Under the pieces are notes generated by a model. The model did not search any database, was not told the DNA's origin, and saw only the letters and a program-made list of their open reading frames with translations. A program made the translations under genes and the position numbers. Shown piece after piece: positions 1 through 10,954 of a stretch of DNA of 64,000 bases; position 1 is the first letter of the stretch; each line of letters begins with the position of its first letter. The stretch is from Pseudomonadota bacterium. Its GTDB lineage: Bacteria; Desulfobacterota; Desulfobacteria; Desulfobacterales; RPRI01. The DNA is taken from contig JAHITX010000111.1 in NCBI GenBank assembly GCA_018817425.1, positions 62,001 to 126,000 of the forward strand. Direction: 5' to 3'.

Positions 1-777
1 CATTCGGTGTGAGCCGCCGTTACAATAGGCTTTGTTCCACCCCGCCCTTTGCAGCAACAGGGGGATTAAGAATCCCATTCCTGCGCCATTGGGGTCTAGT
101 CCAAACATGCAGACGCAATAAAGCATTGCGGCCTGTATCTTTTTATTCTCAAATAACTCAGTAATCACCTCAAGGGGGGTTTTTTCCGTCAGGTCAATTA
201 ATGCTTTACCTATAGCAGTTCTCTGCATACTGACGACCTGTTCCAGTGCGGGCATGGGCGGATAGTAGGTTGCAGGCCCCAGAATCTCATCGAACATCGG
301 CTCCCATGTCCGCATTAACTTCAAAAAAGTTTCGGCATCTTTATGGGACAGCCGGCGCAGGGAATCGGCGGTATCGTCGATGCTTCTGCACAGGACAAAG
401 GATGATCCGTCTTCGTAGACCATCCCGGTCTGGTAATTGGGAGTATAAAAACTCACCCCATGTTTTGAAAGATCAAAATCCTGCAAAAGGGGCATGTAAT
501 CCGTCATCATATGATAAATGGCATGGGTGTGGGTATAATAGCACGGGAAAAGAACTTCTTCTGTAGCCAGCCCGCCGCCGACTTCCGTGCGCTTTTCAAG
601 CACAATCACACTTAAGCCCGCACGAGCCAGATACGCACCGGCAATAAGCCCATTGGGGCCCCCGCCAATAATCACCACATCGAATTCGGATTCCCTCGGA
701 AACTCGGGGATCGCCCCCACAGCATCGCGTTTATAGGGAACCAGTTTATCAATTGCATTATTCGTAGCGCTTGACAT
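1..777 (-). CDS. Phytoene-dehydrogenase-like FAD oxidoreductase, 3' end cut by window edge
   Basis: The first 259 residues of a FAD-dependent oxidoreductase are visible; the frame is open to base 1. After a roughly 30-residue lead comes a dinucleotide-binding motif (GGGPNG, about residues 39-44) followed by GAYLARAG, typical of the phytoene desaturase/carotenoid isomerase superfamily of flavin amine-oxidase-like enzymes. The start ATG at 777 has a strong AAAGGAGG ribosome site just upstream. It lies 31 bp downstream of a second, related oxidoreductase on the same strand, so the two probably share a transcript and may act on the same compound. The substrate cannot be read from sequence. No carotenoid biosynthesis gene (crtB, crtE) is adjacent, so a carotenoid role is not supported. 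Confidence 0.85.
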   Translation of the reverse strand, partial: MSSATNNAIDKLVPYKRDAVGAIPEFPRESEFDVVIIGGGPNGLIAGAYLARAGLSVIVLEKRTEVGGGLATEEVLFPCYYTHTHAIYHMMTDYMPLLQDFDLSKHGVSFYTPNYQTGMVYEDGSSFVLCRSIDDTADSLRRLSHKDAETFLKLMRTWEPMFDEILGPATYYPPMPALEQVVSMQRTAIGKALIDLTEKTPLEVITELFENKKIQAAMLYCVCMFGLDPNGAGMGFLIPLLLQRAGWNKAYCNGGSHRM

Positions 778-808
778 ATTGTACCTCCTTTAATTTATCT
801 TTGTAGTA

Positions 809-2521
809 TCAACCGATTCGCGGTATTGTCTTGTCTCCGTCCTTGACATGCCATGGCGAGGGATACCACCAGGCTTTAGGCTCCACCACCCCATCATCTA
901 TCAGGATATGCATCAGGTTGTATGCAACCGCCATCAGGCAAAGGCCACCGGGATATTGTGACTGATGAGCAAGGTAAAGGTTCTCTATCGGCGCACGGTA
1001 TCGCGATAGTTCCGGCAAGGGCCGGTTGCTCCACCACTGGTCTGCGGTCTCGGCAGGCCCGCACCATGCACCACCACCAAGTCCGGCATTGCGGAACTCA
1101 TCTTCAAGCGGAGTATTACTATTGAAATACACTATGTCTTCTCTCATGTTCGGCGCCATCTGACATACCATTTCCTTGATCATATTGTTAAACTCCTCCT
1201 TTTTCTCAAAGGAAATGGCATCAGGTCCGTCACAATGATATTCAGGAGGCGGAACATTAGTCTGAAAGCCACCCAGGACAGTATAGCCCTTAGGAGCTAT
1301 TGTGGGATCTAAGGCCGTCACATTGGCATAGCCGCCCCCAGCCAGATGGGGACCGAATTTTCCACTATTTTTAAACCCTTCCACGTCCCGAATATAATTC
1401 ATATAACCCTGGGTATCATCCATGGGATAAATGTATGCGGCAGGCGGCAAGTCAAACTCGGCCATCAATTTGCCCGCTTCCCCCTTGCATCTGGGGTAAT
1501 CCTTGGCGATGATATGCGTGTAGACACAGGAACCGGATCTCATATCCAGGTCCGCTACCCTTTGTTTAAATGATTTGTCCAGATGATCGGAACCGACCAG
1601 CCTTAAGAAAGTCTGCTGAGTATCCACAGAACTTATCACAGCCTTGTTAGCCATGATGAGCTTCTCTTTGTATTGAGCGCTATCGGAAAGACGTATCCCC
1701 ACTGCTTTGTTATCTTTCACTATAATCTCTTCCACAGGCGAGTTGGTGAGAATTTTGGCACCGTGGTGCATAGCGCTACGGATGATTGCATGAGCATACA
1801 TATGCATCCCGCCAACAAACATGCCGTCAGAATAATTCATCAAGAGATAGGTTCCAAAGGCTGGGATCGCCAGCTTCCGCCAATGCGGCGCTACTCCCTG
1901 GTAGTAGATTTGGTACATCATCGCAGCCTTCATGGGTCCGCATTCCATGATTTCTTCCATGATTTCAACCAGACTCAACTCAAGCCAGTCGGGACGGAAC
2001 AATTGCGGCATGGCCTTGCAGAGTACTTGGTACCATGGGAGATCCTCCGGCTCATACTCAAGGTCAAGAGGCCATGGGGGAACCCAAAATATTGATCGCA
2101 ATATATCCTTCAGATGGGGAACCATCTCATATGCAATCTTCTCCCACAACTGAGCATCCTTTACCGACCACGTTTTCAAAACCTCAAAGGCCCTGCTGGT
2201 CATCGCTGGGTCTTGAGGGTGAAGACCCAGAACAGGCCTGTCATCCGAGTTAACCAACATAAAAGGCCCTTTAACGGGCGCAAACCGAAGCCCAAACCTC
2301 CACAGGTCAAGATGATCCATGCCTGGAGATGCGTTCGCATAACTTATAAGAGCATGTGGCTGAATGATGCAACCTGCCCTGACTTCGGAAAAGTCCATAC
2401 ATCCGCCGGCCTCAACCCGCGCCTCGGCCACTGCTACCGTATATCCCGACTTAGCCAGGTAAGCAGCAGTTGATAACCCATTGTGCCCTCCACCAACGAT
2501 TACGAAATCATACTTTTCCAT
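809..2521 (-). CDS. Phytoene-dehydrogenase-like FAD/NAD(P)-binding oxidoreductase
   Basis: A complete 570-residue protein. The N-terminus has a Rossmann FAD-binding motif (VVGGGHNGLSTAAYLAKSG, about residues 8-26), and the C-terminal part has a second FAD-contact region around the motif YPGGLCLMAVAYN (about residues 530-545), as in phytoene desaturase/retinol saturase-like enzymes. There is no signal peptide. An AAGGAGGG site precedes the ATG. It is first in a minus-strand operon with the related oxidoreductase downstream. A sigma-54-type promoter lies about 90 bp upstream and a divergent sigma-54 activator gene lies beyond it, so expression is probably switched on by a small-molecule cue sensed by that regulator. 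Substrate unknown; the family includes desaturases, isomerases and saturases of isoprenoid or polyene compounds. Confidence 0.9.
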   Translation of the reverse strand: MEKYDFVIVGGGHNGLSTAAYLAKSGYTVAVAEARVEAGGCMDFSEVRAGCIIQPHALISYANASPGMDHLDLWRFGLRFAPVKGPFMLVNSDDRPVLGLHPQDPAMTSRAFEVLKTWSVKDAQLWEKIAYEMVPHLKDILRSIFWVPPWPLDLEYEPEDLPWYQVLCKAMPQLFRPDWLELSLVEIMEEIMECGPMKAAMMYQIYYQGVAPHWRKLAIPAFGTYLLMNYSDGMFVGGMHMYAHAIIRSAMHHGAKILTNSPVEEIIVKDNKAVGIRLSDSAQYKEKLIMANKAVISSVDTQQTFLRLVGSDHLDKSFKQRVADLDMRSGSCVYTHIIAKDYPRCKGEAGKLMAEFDLPPAAYIYPMDDTQGYMNYIRDVEGFKNSGKFGPHLAGGGYANVTALDPTIAPKGYTVLGGFQTNVPPPEYHCDGPDAISFEKKEEFNNMIKEMVCQMAPNMREDIVYFNSNTPLEDEFRNAGLGGGAWCGPAETADQWWSNRPLPELSRYRAPIENLYLAHQSQYPGGLCLMAVAYNLMHILIDDGVVEPKAWWYPSPWHVKDGDKTIPRIG

Positions 2522-2611
2522 TTCTTACCCTCCTTAACGACGATTATGTTATCAACAAATCAAAGGATCCCATCTTCAGGTATTTCATTTTATATAGTTA
2601 TTTATAGTCTT

Positions 2612-2627
2612 AGCTCAAATCGTGCCA
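2612..2627 (-). promoter_or_regulatory. Sigma-54 (-24/-12) promoter for the oxidoreductase operon
   Basis: Read on the minus strand the site is TGGCACGATTTGAGCT. The -24 GG and -12 GC are exactly 10 bases apart and the first seven bases match the sigma-54 consensus TGGCACG. Expected transcription start is near 2600, leaving a leader of about 80 bases before the ATG at 2521. A divergent sigma-54 activator gene makes the assignment more convincing. Confidence 0.75.
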
Positions 2628-2668
2628 AAGTAAATTTGCATGTAAATACAGATATATATACAAAGATA

Positions 2669-2713
2669 GCAACGAATATGTTGTATGCAACGATAATATT
2701 TGTTGCATTGCAC
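2669..2713. promoter_or_regulatory. Putative enhancer (UAS) of repeated GCAAC/GTTG half-sites
   Basis: The segment holds alternating GCAAC and GTTG half-sites: GCAAC at 2669, GTTG at 2680, GCAAC at 2687 and GTTGC at 2702. They form two inverted pairs, GCAAC-N6-GTTG and a perfect ATGCAAC-N10-GTTGCAT (2685-2708). They lie roughly 45-100 bp upstream of the -24/-12 promoter, where an activator of the NtrC class would bind. The activator encoded at 2774 is the natural candidate. Confidence 0.5.
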
Positions 2714-2773
2714 GTATATTTCATTAAACTGTGGTAATAAACGGACTTTATACATTAATAATAGGAAATTCCC

Positions 2774-4327
2774 ATGCCACTAGATGAAAATTATTTTTTC
2801 CGGGAGGCCACATTACGGATCTGTGGCAGCCTGGAGATCGAAAGAGCACTGTGGGATTGCTTTATGTACATACGCGACTTTATCCCGGCGGAGATCATGC
2901 TGATCGCTGTTTATGATCCAGCACCGGAAACCGCTGAAATTATTGCAAAGGCTGATTTGAGGGGAGGAGAACTTACATCCTTAAAAAGCGTTGTTCCGGA
3001 AGATACGAAACAAATTATCGAGGAAATGAGAATAAATCCTAAGGTAAGGCCAAAGGTATTGGTGGCTGACAGGATTGGCGATCATCCCATTGTAAATTAT
3101 CTATCTGAAATTATAGGCTATCATGATGCAGCTTTTATGGCGATAGGACCAAAGCTGGAATGGGATTTTATAGCCGGTATTTTTGTCGGTAATCATGGGA
3201 ACAATAAGTATTCAAAAAAACATATCCGACTTTTTTCGCTTTTGAATGAACCCTTTGCCATTGCCCTAAGCAATTATCTGCGTTACCGGGAGGTCCTAAG
3301 ACTGAAGGAAATCCTGGCAGATGACAACAAATATTTACAGGATGAGTTACGGCAACAAACGGGAGAAGAGATCGTGGGCGCCCATTTCGGTCTGAAACAG
3401 GTCACGGGAATGGTTGGCCAGGTGGCTCCCCTGGCCAGCCCCGTTCTCTTGCTGGGAGAAACCGGAACCGGAAAAGAGGTAATTGCCACAGCCATTCATA
3501 ATTTGTCACCGCGTAGAAACGGTCCTTTTATTAAGGTGAATTGTGGCGCTATCCCGGAGTCACTTATGGATAGCGAGCTGTTCGGTCATGAGAAGGGAGC
3601 ATTTACAGGCGCCTTCTTTCAGAAACGGGGCCGCTTCGAGCGCGCCCAGGGCGGCACAATCTTTCTCGATGAGATCGGCGAGTTAACACCGGGGGCACAA
3701 ATCAGTCTCTTGCGGGTTATCCAGGAAAAAGAGATTGAACGGGTAGGTGGGACAGAAACCATCAAGGTTGATATTCGTATAATCGCTGCTACGCATCGCA
3801 ATCTGGAGGCCATGCTGGCAGAGGGAAAGTTCCGTGAGGATCTCTATTTCCGCTTGCGGGTTTTTCCCATCATGATTCCGCCGCTGCGTGACCGACGCAT
3901 TGATATTCCAGCCCTGGTCCAATATTTCATGATGAAAAAGACACAGGAGATGGGGTTTACTAATGTTCCCACTCTTGCTCCCGGAGCAATTGAGAAACTG
4001 ATGAATTACAACTGGCCCGGCAATGTCAGGGAACTACAGAACGCGGTCGAACGTGCCCTTATCCTCAGCATGGGACAACCGCTGGCATTTGACAATCTGG
4101 GTGATATTATGCCTCACGCGACTGTTATGATATCCGAGAGTTACGATAGAAATCCTCTCGGTCTTGAAGAAACGATGTCACAAGCGATTATAAATGCACT
4201 GAACATAACCGGTGGCCGTGTAGACGGGGAAAAAGGTGCGGCAAAGCTTTTAAAAATAAACCCTTCAACTCTTCGAACAAAAATGCGCAAATTAGGCATC
4301 CCATTCGGCAGGAAAGTAAACGTTTAG
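2774..4327 (+). CDS. Sigma-54-dependent transcriptional activator, GAF-AAA+-Fis
   Basis: A 517-residue bacterial enhancer-binding protein. Residues about 20-175 resemble a GAF sensory domain (FhlA/NifA style). A sigma-54 interaction AAA+ ATPase follows, with Walker A GETGTGKE (about 228), the sigma-54 contact loop GAFTGA (about 275) and Walker B GGTIFLDEIGEL. The C-terminus ends in a Fis-type helix-turn-helix. There is no receiver domain, so the GAF domain probably binds a ligand directly. It is divergent from the two oxidoreductases, whose promoter is of the -24/-12 class, so it most likely activates them. The effector is unknown. Confidence 0.92.
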   Translation: MPLDENYFFREATLRICGSLEIERALWDCFMYIRDFIPAEIMLIAVYDPAPETAEIIAKADLRGGELTSLKSVVPEDTKQIIEEMRINPKVRPKVLVADRIGDHPIVNYLSEIIGYHDAAFMAIGPKLEWDFIAGIFVGNHGNNKYSKKHIRLFSLLNEPFAIALSNYLRYREVLRLKEILADDNKYLQDELRQQTGEEIVGAHFGLKQVTGMVGQVAPLASPVLLLGETGTGKEVIATAIHNLSPRRNGPFIKVNCGAIPESLMDSELFGHEKGAFTGAFFQKRGRFERAQGGTIFLDEIGELTPGAQISLLRVIQEKEIERVGGTETIKVDIRIIAATHRNLEAMLAEGKFREDLYFRLRVFPIMIPPLRDRRIDIPALVQYFMMKKTQEMGFTNVPTLAPGAIEKLMNYNWPGNVRELQNAVERALILSMGQPLAFDNLGDIMPHATVMISESYDRNPLGLEETMSQAIINALNITGGRVDGEKGAAKLLKINPSTLRTKMRKLGIPFGRKVNV

Positions 4328-4349
4328 TAAAAAAGAGTAATTCAAATGC

Positions 4350-4375
4350 CCGGAACAAATAATCCTGAGTTCCGG
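4350..4375. terminator. Stem-loop between convergent genes, possible terminator
   Basis: A perfect 7-bp inverted repeat (CCGGAAC / GTTCCGG, 12-base loop) lies directly after the phosphofructokinase stop codon and about 20 bases after the activator gene. The T-run on the minus-strand side is about 12 bases from the stem, so it is not a textbook intrinsic terminator. Confidence 0.4.
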
Positions 4376-4377
4376 CC

Positions 4378-6486
4378 TTACTTGCCCGACTCTTGTCTTA
4401 CAAGTTCATTCAAGATAAACGTCAATGGCCTGTTTTCTTCACAGTTTTCACTAAATCTTATAGGCCCGGGCTTACGGTAGTTATCTTCACCATGGTAAGC
4501 ACCAAGCCATTTTTCCCGAAGTTCTTTTACTATATTAAAGGCCGGCGAATTTACATCTACAATAGTTTTTTCCAAAACCAGTTCCATCTTTCCTTTTCTT
4601 TCTTCAATCCGCATAAGAGGAGCTATGGGAATACCTATCGGTTCCCATTTGTTAAATTCTTTTTCAAGGTTTTTTATAGCAGCCATTTGGCCGGTTGCCC
4701 CGTTTGCTACGAGGCTGAAAGCTGTAAGGCCTAAATTATATCCATAAACACAGTCAAAACCGCTTGGATCATTTCCTCTTCCATCGTAGCCATAAAAATG
4801 AAGCTGTGTCTTAAAGCTGGGTACGGATTTTTTGTAGATTTTTTCTACCGGCCCCGGAATTTTCTCATCTTCCGCCAAAAAGCCTTCTTTAACAAGCTCC
4901 ATAGTTAAGGTTTTAAGCGATGTAATGGAATCTTTGACTATCAGAAACTCTTCTTTATAATCATTAAAAAGCGCAGGGCCGTAAAGATCGGGGTTAAGAT
5001 TACCCTTTTTCAGAGTTTTACTGAAATAGCTTTTTTTGATTCCAACCTTGTACTGACCTTTTTCTTTTAATATTTTAAGATAATCTTTAACAAGACCCAT
5101 AAGCACTTTATCCGTTTCAACCTGAGAGAACTGAAAATTGCCATGGCTATCTCTTTCTGTAAGAAGACCTTCCTGGAAAAAAGCCGGAATGTCATTAAAC
5201 AAATCATCATCTCTTGTGTTCCAGATAGTAAAACCACCCTCTTCCCGTGAAGTTTTTGCCAATCTGCGTAAGTAATCAAGCTTTTCTTCCAAAACGGGAA
5301 AATCGCTGTGAAAGTCGTTATCATGGGTTGAATTGTATTTGGCGATAATCGTGTTAAGTTTGATAATAAATACCTGGATCTCATTTACAAATTCAAGAAC
5401 ACCTTCCGGAATAACTATTACTCCAAAATTTTTCCCGACTGCGGCTCTTCGCACAATCCCGTCACAAAGCATACGGGACAAATGACGCAAAGTCATCCCG
5501 AAAGCCGTATAATCAACAGTTCCATCTTTTTTTGCTTTTTCCAACCTTCTTACATCCACATAATCGGCCAGATCCTCACCTATAAGAGTTATATTGGCAT
5601 GAGTCTGGAGGGCAACTTCTAGGGCAAGATGGCTTGCAACCCTTCCCATTACTTTACATATGTGCCAGTACTTTACATCCGAACTGCTGTCTGTGCATAG
5701 ATTGCTTACGGAATTTGCAAAAGCAAGAGCTGCCGTATGAAAGCCGAAAGAAATTGCACAAAGAATCGTTCCGTTTGCATCCCTTACCTGGATATCACCA
5801 TCAATTGTTTTTGGAACACCAATGATTTGCACACCATCATCAAACATGTCTTGTGCAAGAAAGGCAGCATTTGTATTTGAATCATCTCCTCCCACAATTA
5901 CAAGTGCATCCAGTTTCAATTTGCTGCATGTCTCCTTTGAGAGAGACGTTTTTCCCTTGGAATCAATTTTTGTACGGCCTGTTTTTATCATGCCGAATCC
6001 GCCAAGGTTTCTGTAGGCATCAACTATATCATCTGTCAATTCTACGCATTCATTTTCAATAATCCCGTCAGGGCCAAGCAAAAAACCGTATATAGCACTT
6101 TCGGGATTGGCTTTCTTTGCGGCATCATACATACCTGCGATAACATTGTGCCCCCCTGGCGCCGGTCCACCCGAAAACACAATTCCTATATTTCGTTTTT
6201 TACAATATTTCTTTTTGAATGATTCATCGGCAGAATCCATGCCTTTTAAAATTTGAACTTTGTTTCCTATTATGTCAGGCAATCGTTTTTTTGCTTCAAC
6301 ATGAATCTCAAACTTATAATCATCTGTTTCATCTGTTCTTATAGAGTCATTCATAAATACATTGCATACGGCCGGTTTGTGATATCTTCTTGCGGTTAGC
6401 TCAGGACTTACACGGCTTACAACTTGCTGAATCGAAGAATTGTTTTTTATAATGTGGGTGAAATCGGTGTTTTCTTTGCTTGGCAT
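4378..6486 (-). CDS. pfp: Pyrophosphate-dependent 6-phosphofructokinase, long form
   Basis: Converts fructose 6-phosphate to fructose 1,6-bisphosphate with pyrophosphate as phosphoryl donor (reversible, cytosolic glycolysis/gluconeogenesis). The fold starts at GIVFSGGPAPGGHN (about 101-114). GGDDS (199-203) and PKTIDGD (225-231) carry the Asp and Lys that mark PPi-dependent rather than ATP-dependent enzymes, which have GGDGS and PGTIDND. MGRVASHLAL (280-289) is the substrate-loop motif. At 702 residues it is longer than typical long PPi-PFKs (about 550); about 100 extra residues precede the catalytic core. GGAG precedes the ATG. It is a stand-alone gene, divergent from the atp operon. A link with the glycogen phosphorylases in the window is metabolic inference only. 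Confidence 0.92.
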   Translation of the reverse strand: MPSKENTDFTHIIKNNSSIQQVVSRVSPELTARRYHKPAVCNVFMNDSIRTDETDDYKFEIHVEAKKRLPDIIGNKVQILKGMDSADESFKKKYCKKRNIGIVFSGGPAPGGHNVIAGMYDAAKKANPESAIYGFLLGPDGIIENECVELTDDIVDAYRNLGGFGMIKTGRTKIDSKGKTSLSKETCSKLKLDALVIVGGDDSNTNAAFLAQDMFDDGVQIIGVPKTIDGDIQVRDANGTILCAISFGFHTAALAFANSVSNLCTDSSSDVKYWHICKVMGRVASHLALEVALQTHANITLIGEDLADYVDVRRLEKAKKDGTVDYTAFGMTLRHLSRMLCDGIVRRAAVGKNFGVIVIPEGVLEFVNEIQVFIIKLNTIIAKYNSTHDNDFHSDFPVLEEKLDYLRRLAKTSREEGGFTIWNTRDDDLFNDIPAFFQEGLLTERDSHGNFQFSQVETDKVLMGLVKDYLKILKEKGQYKVGIKKSYFSKTLKKGNLNPDLYGPALFNDYKEEFLIVKDSITSLKTLTMELVKEGFLAEDEKIPGPVEKIYKKSVPSFKTQLHFYGYDGRGNDPSGFDCVYGYNLGLTAFSLVANGATGQMAAIKNLEKEFNKWEPIGIPIAPLMRIEERKGKMELVLEKTIVDVNSPAFNIVKELREKWLGAYHGEDNYRKPGPIRFSENCEENRPLTFILNELVRQESGK

Positions 6487-8607
<2,121 letters not shown>

Positions 8608-8615
<8 letters not shown>

Positions 8616-8943
8616 AGATTCTGAAAATTTCGATAAAAAAGAACGGCAGTTTTCCCATGCCGTAGACATCCGTGAAAAGCGCAAAATCCGGGCGGAAAAG
8701 AAAAAAAAAGAAGGATTCTGGTTTGGCCTGGGTATGTTCGGTGTGGTGGGATGGTCTGTGGCCGTTCCGACCGTGGCAGGAATTTTTATCGGATTATGGA
8801 TAGACATCAAATATCCGAGCCGCTATTCCTGGACACTGATGCTTATGATAATCGGCATTGTTTCAGGATGCGCCAACGCCTGGAGATGGATTACGCGGGA
8901 AAGAAACGGCATCAAAGAAGAAAGGGAAGATAATGGAGATTGA
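8608..8943 (+). CDS. atpQ: N-ATPase accessory subunit AtpQ (AtpI-like)
   Basis: A 111-residue membrane protein: a charged, Lys/Arg-rich N-terminal 38 residues, then two membrane helices beginning near FWFGLGMFGVVGWSVAVPTV, then a charged tail. This fits AtpQ/AtpI, a small accessory protein of the ATPase membrane sector thought to help assemble the c-ring. The frame opens earlier (8566), but that stretch lies inside atpC. ATG 8608 overlaps the atpC stop by 8 bp and is the likely start. Confidence 0.85.
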
Positions 8944-9235
8944 CCCTTTTGTCATATGTGTTGCAACGGTATGGGGAGTAATCCTGAGTATTCTCTTTTT
9001 CGGGGGGTTGTGGTGGACTTTAAAAAAAATCCCGCAAAAACAAAATCCCCAACGTTTTCTTGGATACAGCTTCATTATACGAACATCTATAGCGCTTGGT
9101 GGATTCTGGCTGGCTTTAAACCACAGCCTTGCGGCTTTTGGGATAACAATGGCCGCATTTGCTCTTATGCGCTTTATTTTAACACACCGGTTGGGTTCCG
9201 CAAAAGGAGACGAAAAGAATGTCAATCAGTCCTGA
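8933..9235 (+). CDS. atpR: N-ATPase accessory subunit AtpR
   Basis: A 100-residue hydrophobic protein with about three membrane helices, beginning MEIDPFVICVATVWGVILS. The pattern, size and position between atpQ and the a-subunit gene identify AtpR, a protein found only in N-ATPase operons and proposed to interact with the c-ring during assembly. The start is placed at ATG 8933, which overlaps atpQ; the longer frame from 8858 is mostly out-of-frame atpQ sequence. Confidence 0.85.
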   Translation: MEIDPFVICVATVWGVILSILFFGGLWWTLKKIPQKQNPQRFLGYSFIIRTSIALGGFWLALNHSLAAFGITMAAFALMRFILTHRLGSAKGDEKNVNQS

Positions 9236-9920
9236 CAGCATTGTTTTCTGGGAATACGGCATATTTTCCTTAAACGGAACCATTGTTTTCACATGGATAG
9301 TCATGGCTTTACTGTCTTTTGGCTCATGGCTGATAACCAGACGGTTTAAACCGGACGGAGATGTTTCCCTGTTGCAAAGCATGCTGGAAGCAATTGTCGG
9401 TTCTATCCGGCAGCAGTTAAAAGAAGTAACTCCTTACCAGCCCAAAGGAATTATGGATTTTCTTGGAACATTGTTTCTGTTTATAGCCGTTTCCAATATA
9501 CTTTCCGTAATTCCCGGATTTCAACCGCCTACAGGCTCGCTTTCGACCACAGCAGCCCTTGCCCTTCTGGTTTTTATAGCTGTTCCGGTTTACGGAATTT
9601 CAAGAGCGGGTTTTTTTAACTATCTTTCAAATTATCTGCGTCCTTCATTTTTCATGCTTCCGTTTAATATTATGGGAGAAATCAGCAGAACGTTAGCACT
9701 TGCCGTGCGTCTCTTCGGCAATGTTATGAGCAGCAATATGATAGGAGCCATTCTTCTGCTTATCACCCCGCTTTTTTTCCCTGTTATAATGCAGTTGCTG
9801 GGGCTGCTCACAGGAGTGGTTCAGGCATATATCTTTGCCATTCTCGCGGCAGTGTATATCGGCGCCGCGATGGAAATACAATCAATACCGAAAAAAATAA
9901 AAAAAGGAGAAAAAATATGA
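9219..9920 (+). CDS. atpB: N-ATPase subunit a
   Basis: A 233-residue stator membrane subunit that forms the ion half-channels against the c-ring. The essential arginine is in LALAVRLFGN (Arg164), and the following helix pair LITPLFFPVIMQLLGLL...YIFAILAAVYIG is typical. The gene overlaps atpR at its start and atpE (ATGA) at its end, so the membrane-sector genes are translationally coupled. Confidence 0.94.
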   Translation: MSISPDSIVFWEYGIFSLNGTIVFTWIVMALLSFGSWLITRRFKPDGDVSLLQSMLEAIVGSIRQQLKEVTPYQPKGIMDFLGTLFLFIAVSNILSVIPGFQPPTGSLSTTAALALLVFIAVPVYGISRAGFFNYLSNYLRPSFFMLPFNIMGEISRTLALAVRLFGNVMSSNMIGAILLLITPLFFPVIMQLLGLLTGVVQAYIFAILAAVYIGAAMEIQSIPKKIKKGEKI

Positions 9921-10195
9921 GTGATTTAACATGGGTGGCTGTAGCATCCATACTTGCTTCGAGCATATGCATCGGAATAGGATCGATAGGCCCTGCCCTT
10001 GGTGAAGGAAAAGCTTTGGCACAGGCTTTAAGTTCCATTGCACAGCAGCCTGATGAAACCAATGCGATTACCCGAACGCTTTTTGTGGGAATGGCAATGG
10101 TGGAATCAACTGCAATCTATTGTTTTGTAGTGACAATGATACTTATTTTCGCAAATCCTTTCTGGAATTATTTTCTTTCCAAAGCCGGAGGATAA
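9917..10195 (+). CDS. atpE: N-ATPase subunit c (rotor ring)
   Basis: A 92-residue two-helix subunit of the rotor ring. The second helix carries Glu63-Ser64-Thr65 and Tyr68 (MVESTAIYCF), which match the Na+-site residues of Ilyobacter-type c subunits (E65, S66, T67, Y70). In the first helix the position of Ilyobacter Gln32 is Glu30 (PALGEGKALAQAL), giving two carboxylates per site, as is characteristic of N-ATPases. Na+ coupling was originally predicted for this class, but the Burkholderia pseudomallei N-type ring was reported to be proton-specific, so the ion is left open. Confidence 0.95.
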   Translation: MSDLTWVAVASILASSICIGIGSIGPALGEGKALAQALSSIAQQPDETNAITRTLFVGMAMVESTAIYCFVVTMILIFANPFWNYFLSKAGG

Positions 10196-10198
10196 ATC

Positions 10199-10954
10199 GT
10201 GCCTATAGACTGGTTTACAATTGCCGCTCAGATCATTAATTTTTTTATCCTTATTTTTCTCTTAAAAAAATTTTTATACCGCCCTGTAATCCGTGCGATG
10301 GAAGAAAGGGAAAAAAGGATTGCAAATGCATTAGAGCAGGCAAAAAACGCCGAAAAAGAAGCCAGAGCACATGCCGAATCACTTGCAGCCAGGCAACAGG
10401 ATTTTTTGGAAAACAAAGAAAAAATGCTGGCCGATGCCAAAGCGGAAATAGAAAAATGGCACGAGATAAAAATTGCCGAACTGCGGATGGAAATAGACGA
10501 TATGCGTCAATCCTGGACAGATAATCTTGACCGTGAACGCCGGAAATTTTTAACGAATCTGAAAAAGGATACGATCCGGCACATTATGAATATAGGCAAT
10601 AAGGTCATAAGGGATCTGGCCGATCAACAGCTTGAAGCGCGGATTATCGCAGTTTTCATGGAAAAAATTGAAAATGAAAAGAAGTACTTTCAAAGCGAAA
10701 AATATGCCGGAACTGTTCAGGTAATTTCAGGATTCGGGCTTTCCGAAAAAGTCGCCGATGACATCCGAAAAAAATTCAGCCAATGGCTTCCATCTTCCGA
10801 ACCTGTCCGTTTTGAAACTTCCCGTGACCTGGGAATGGGAATTGAAGTATTTGCAGGAGATAAAAAAATTGCCTGGAATCTTGATAAATATTTAATAGAT
10901 CTTGAAAAGGAAATACTTTTGGTATTTCCATCAAAAACACGGAATGCAGCATGA
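10199..10954 (+). CDS. atpF: N-ATPase subunit b (long form)
   Basis: Peripheral stalk subunit, 251 residues, starting with GTG. One N-terminal membrane helix ([20 protein letters not shown]) is followed by a long charged coiled coil and a C-terminal globular part (about 165-250). Normal b subunits are about 160 residues. There is no delta gene in the operon, so the extended C-terminus probably does the F1-anchoring job of delta, as proposed for N-ATPases. The gene lies 3 bp after atpE and overlaps atpA by 4 bp. Confidence 0.92.
   Translation: MPIDWFTIAAQIINFFILIFLLKKFLYRPVIRAMEEREKRIANALEQAKNAEKEARAHAESLAARQQDFLENKEKMLADAKAEIEKWHEIKIAELRMEIDDMRQSWTDNLDRERRKFLTNLKKDTIRHIMNIGNKVIRDLADQQLEARIIAVFMEKIENEKKYFQSEKYAGTVQVISGFGLSEKVADDIRKKFSQWLPSSEPVRFETSRDLGMGIEVFAGDKKIAWNLDKYLIDLEKEILLVFPSKTRNAA

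Noticed and set aside
246-566. Plus-strand open frames opposite the oxidoreductases and similar long shadow frames elsewhere (e.g. 1673-2095, 14177-14596, 51301-51924)
   Set aside because: They lie antisense to clearly recognised genes and show no family similarity or ribosome sites of their own.
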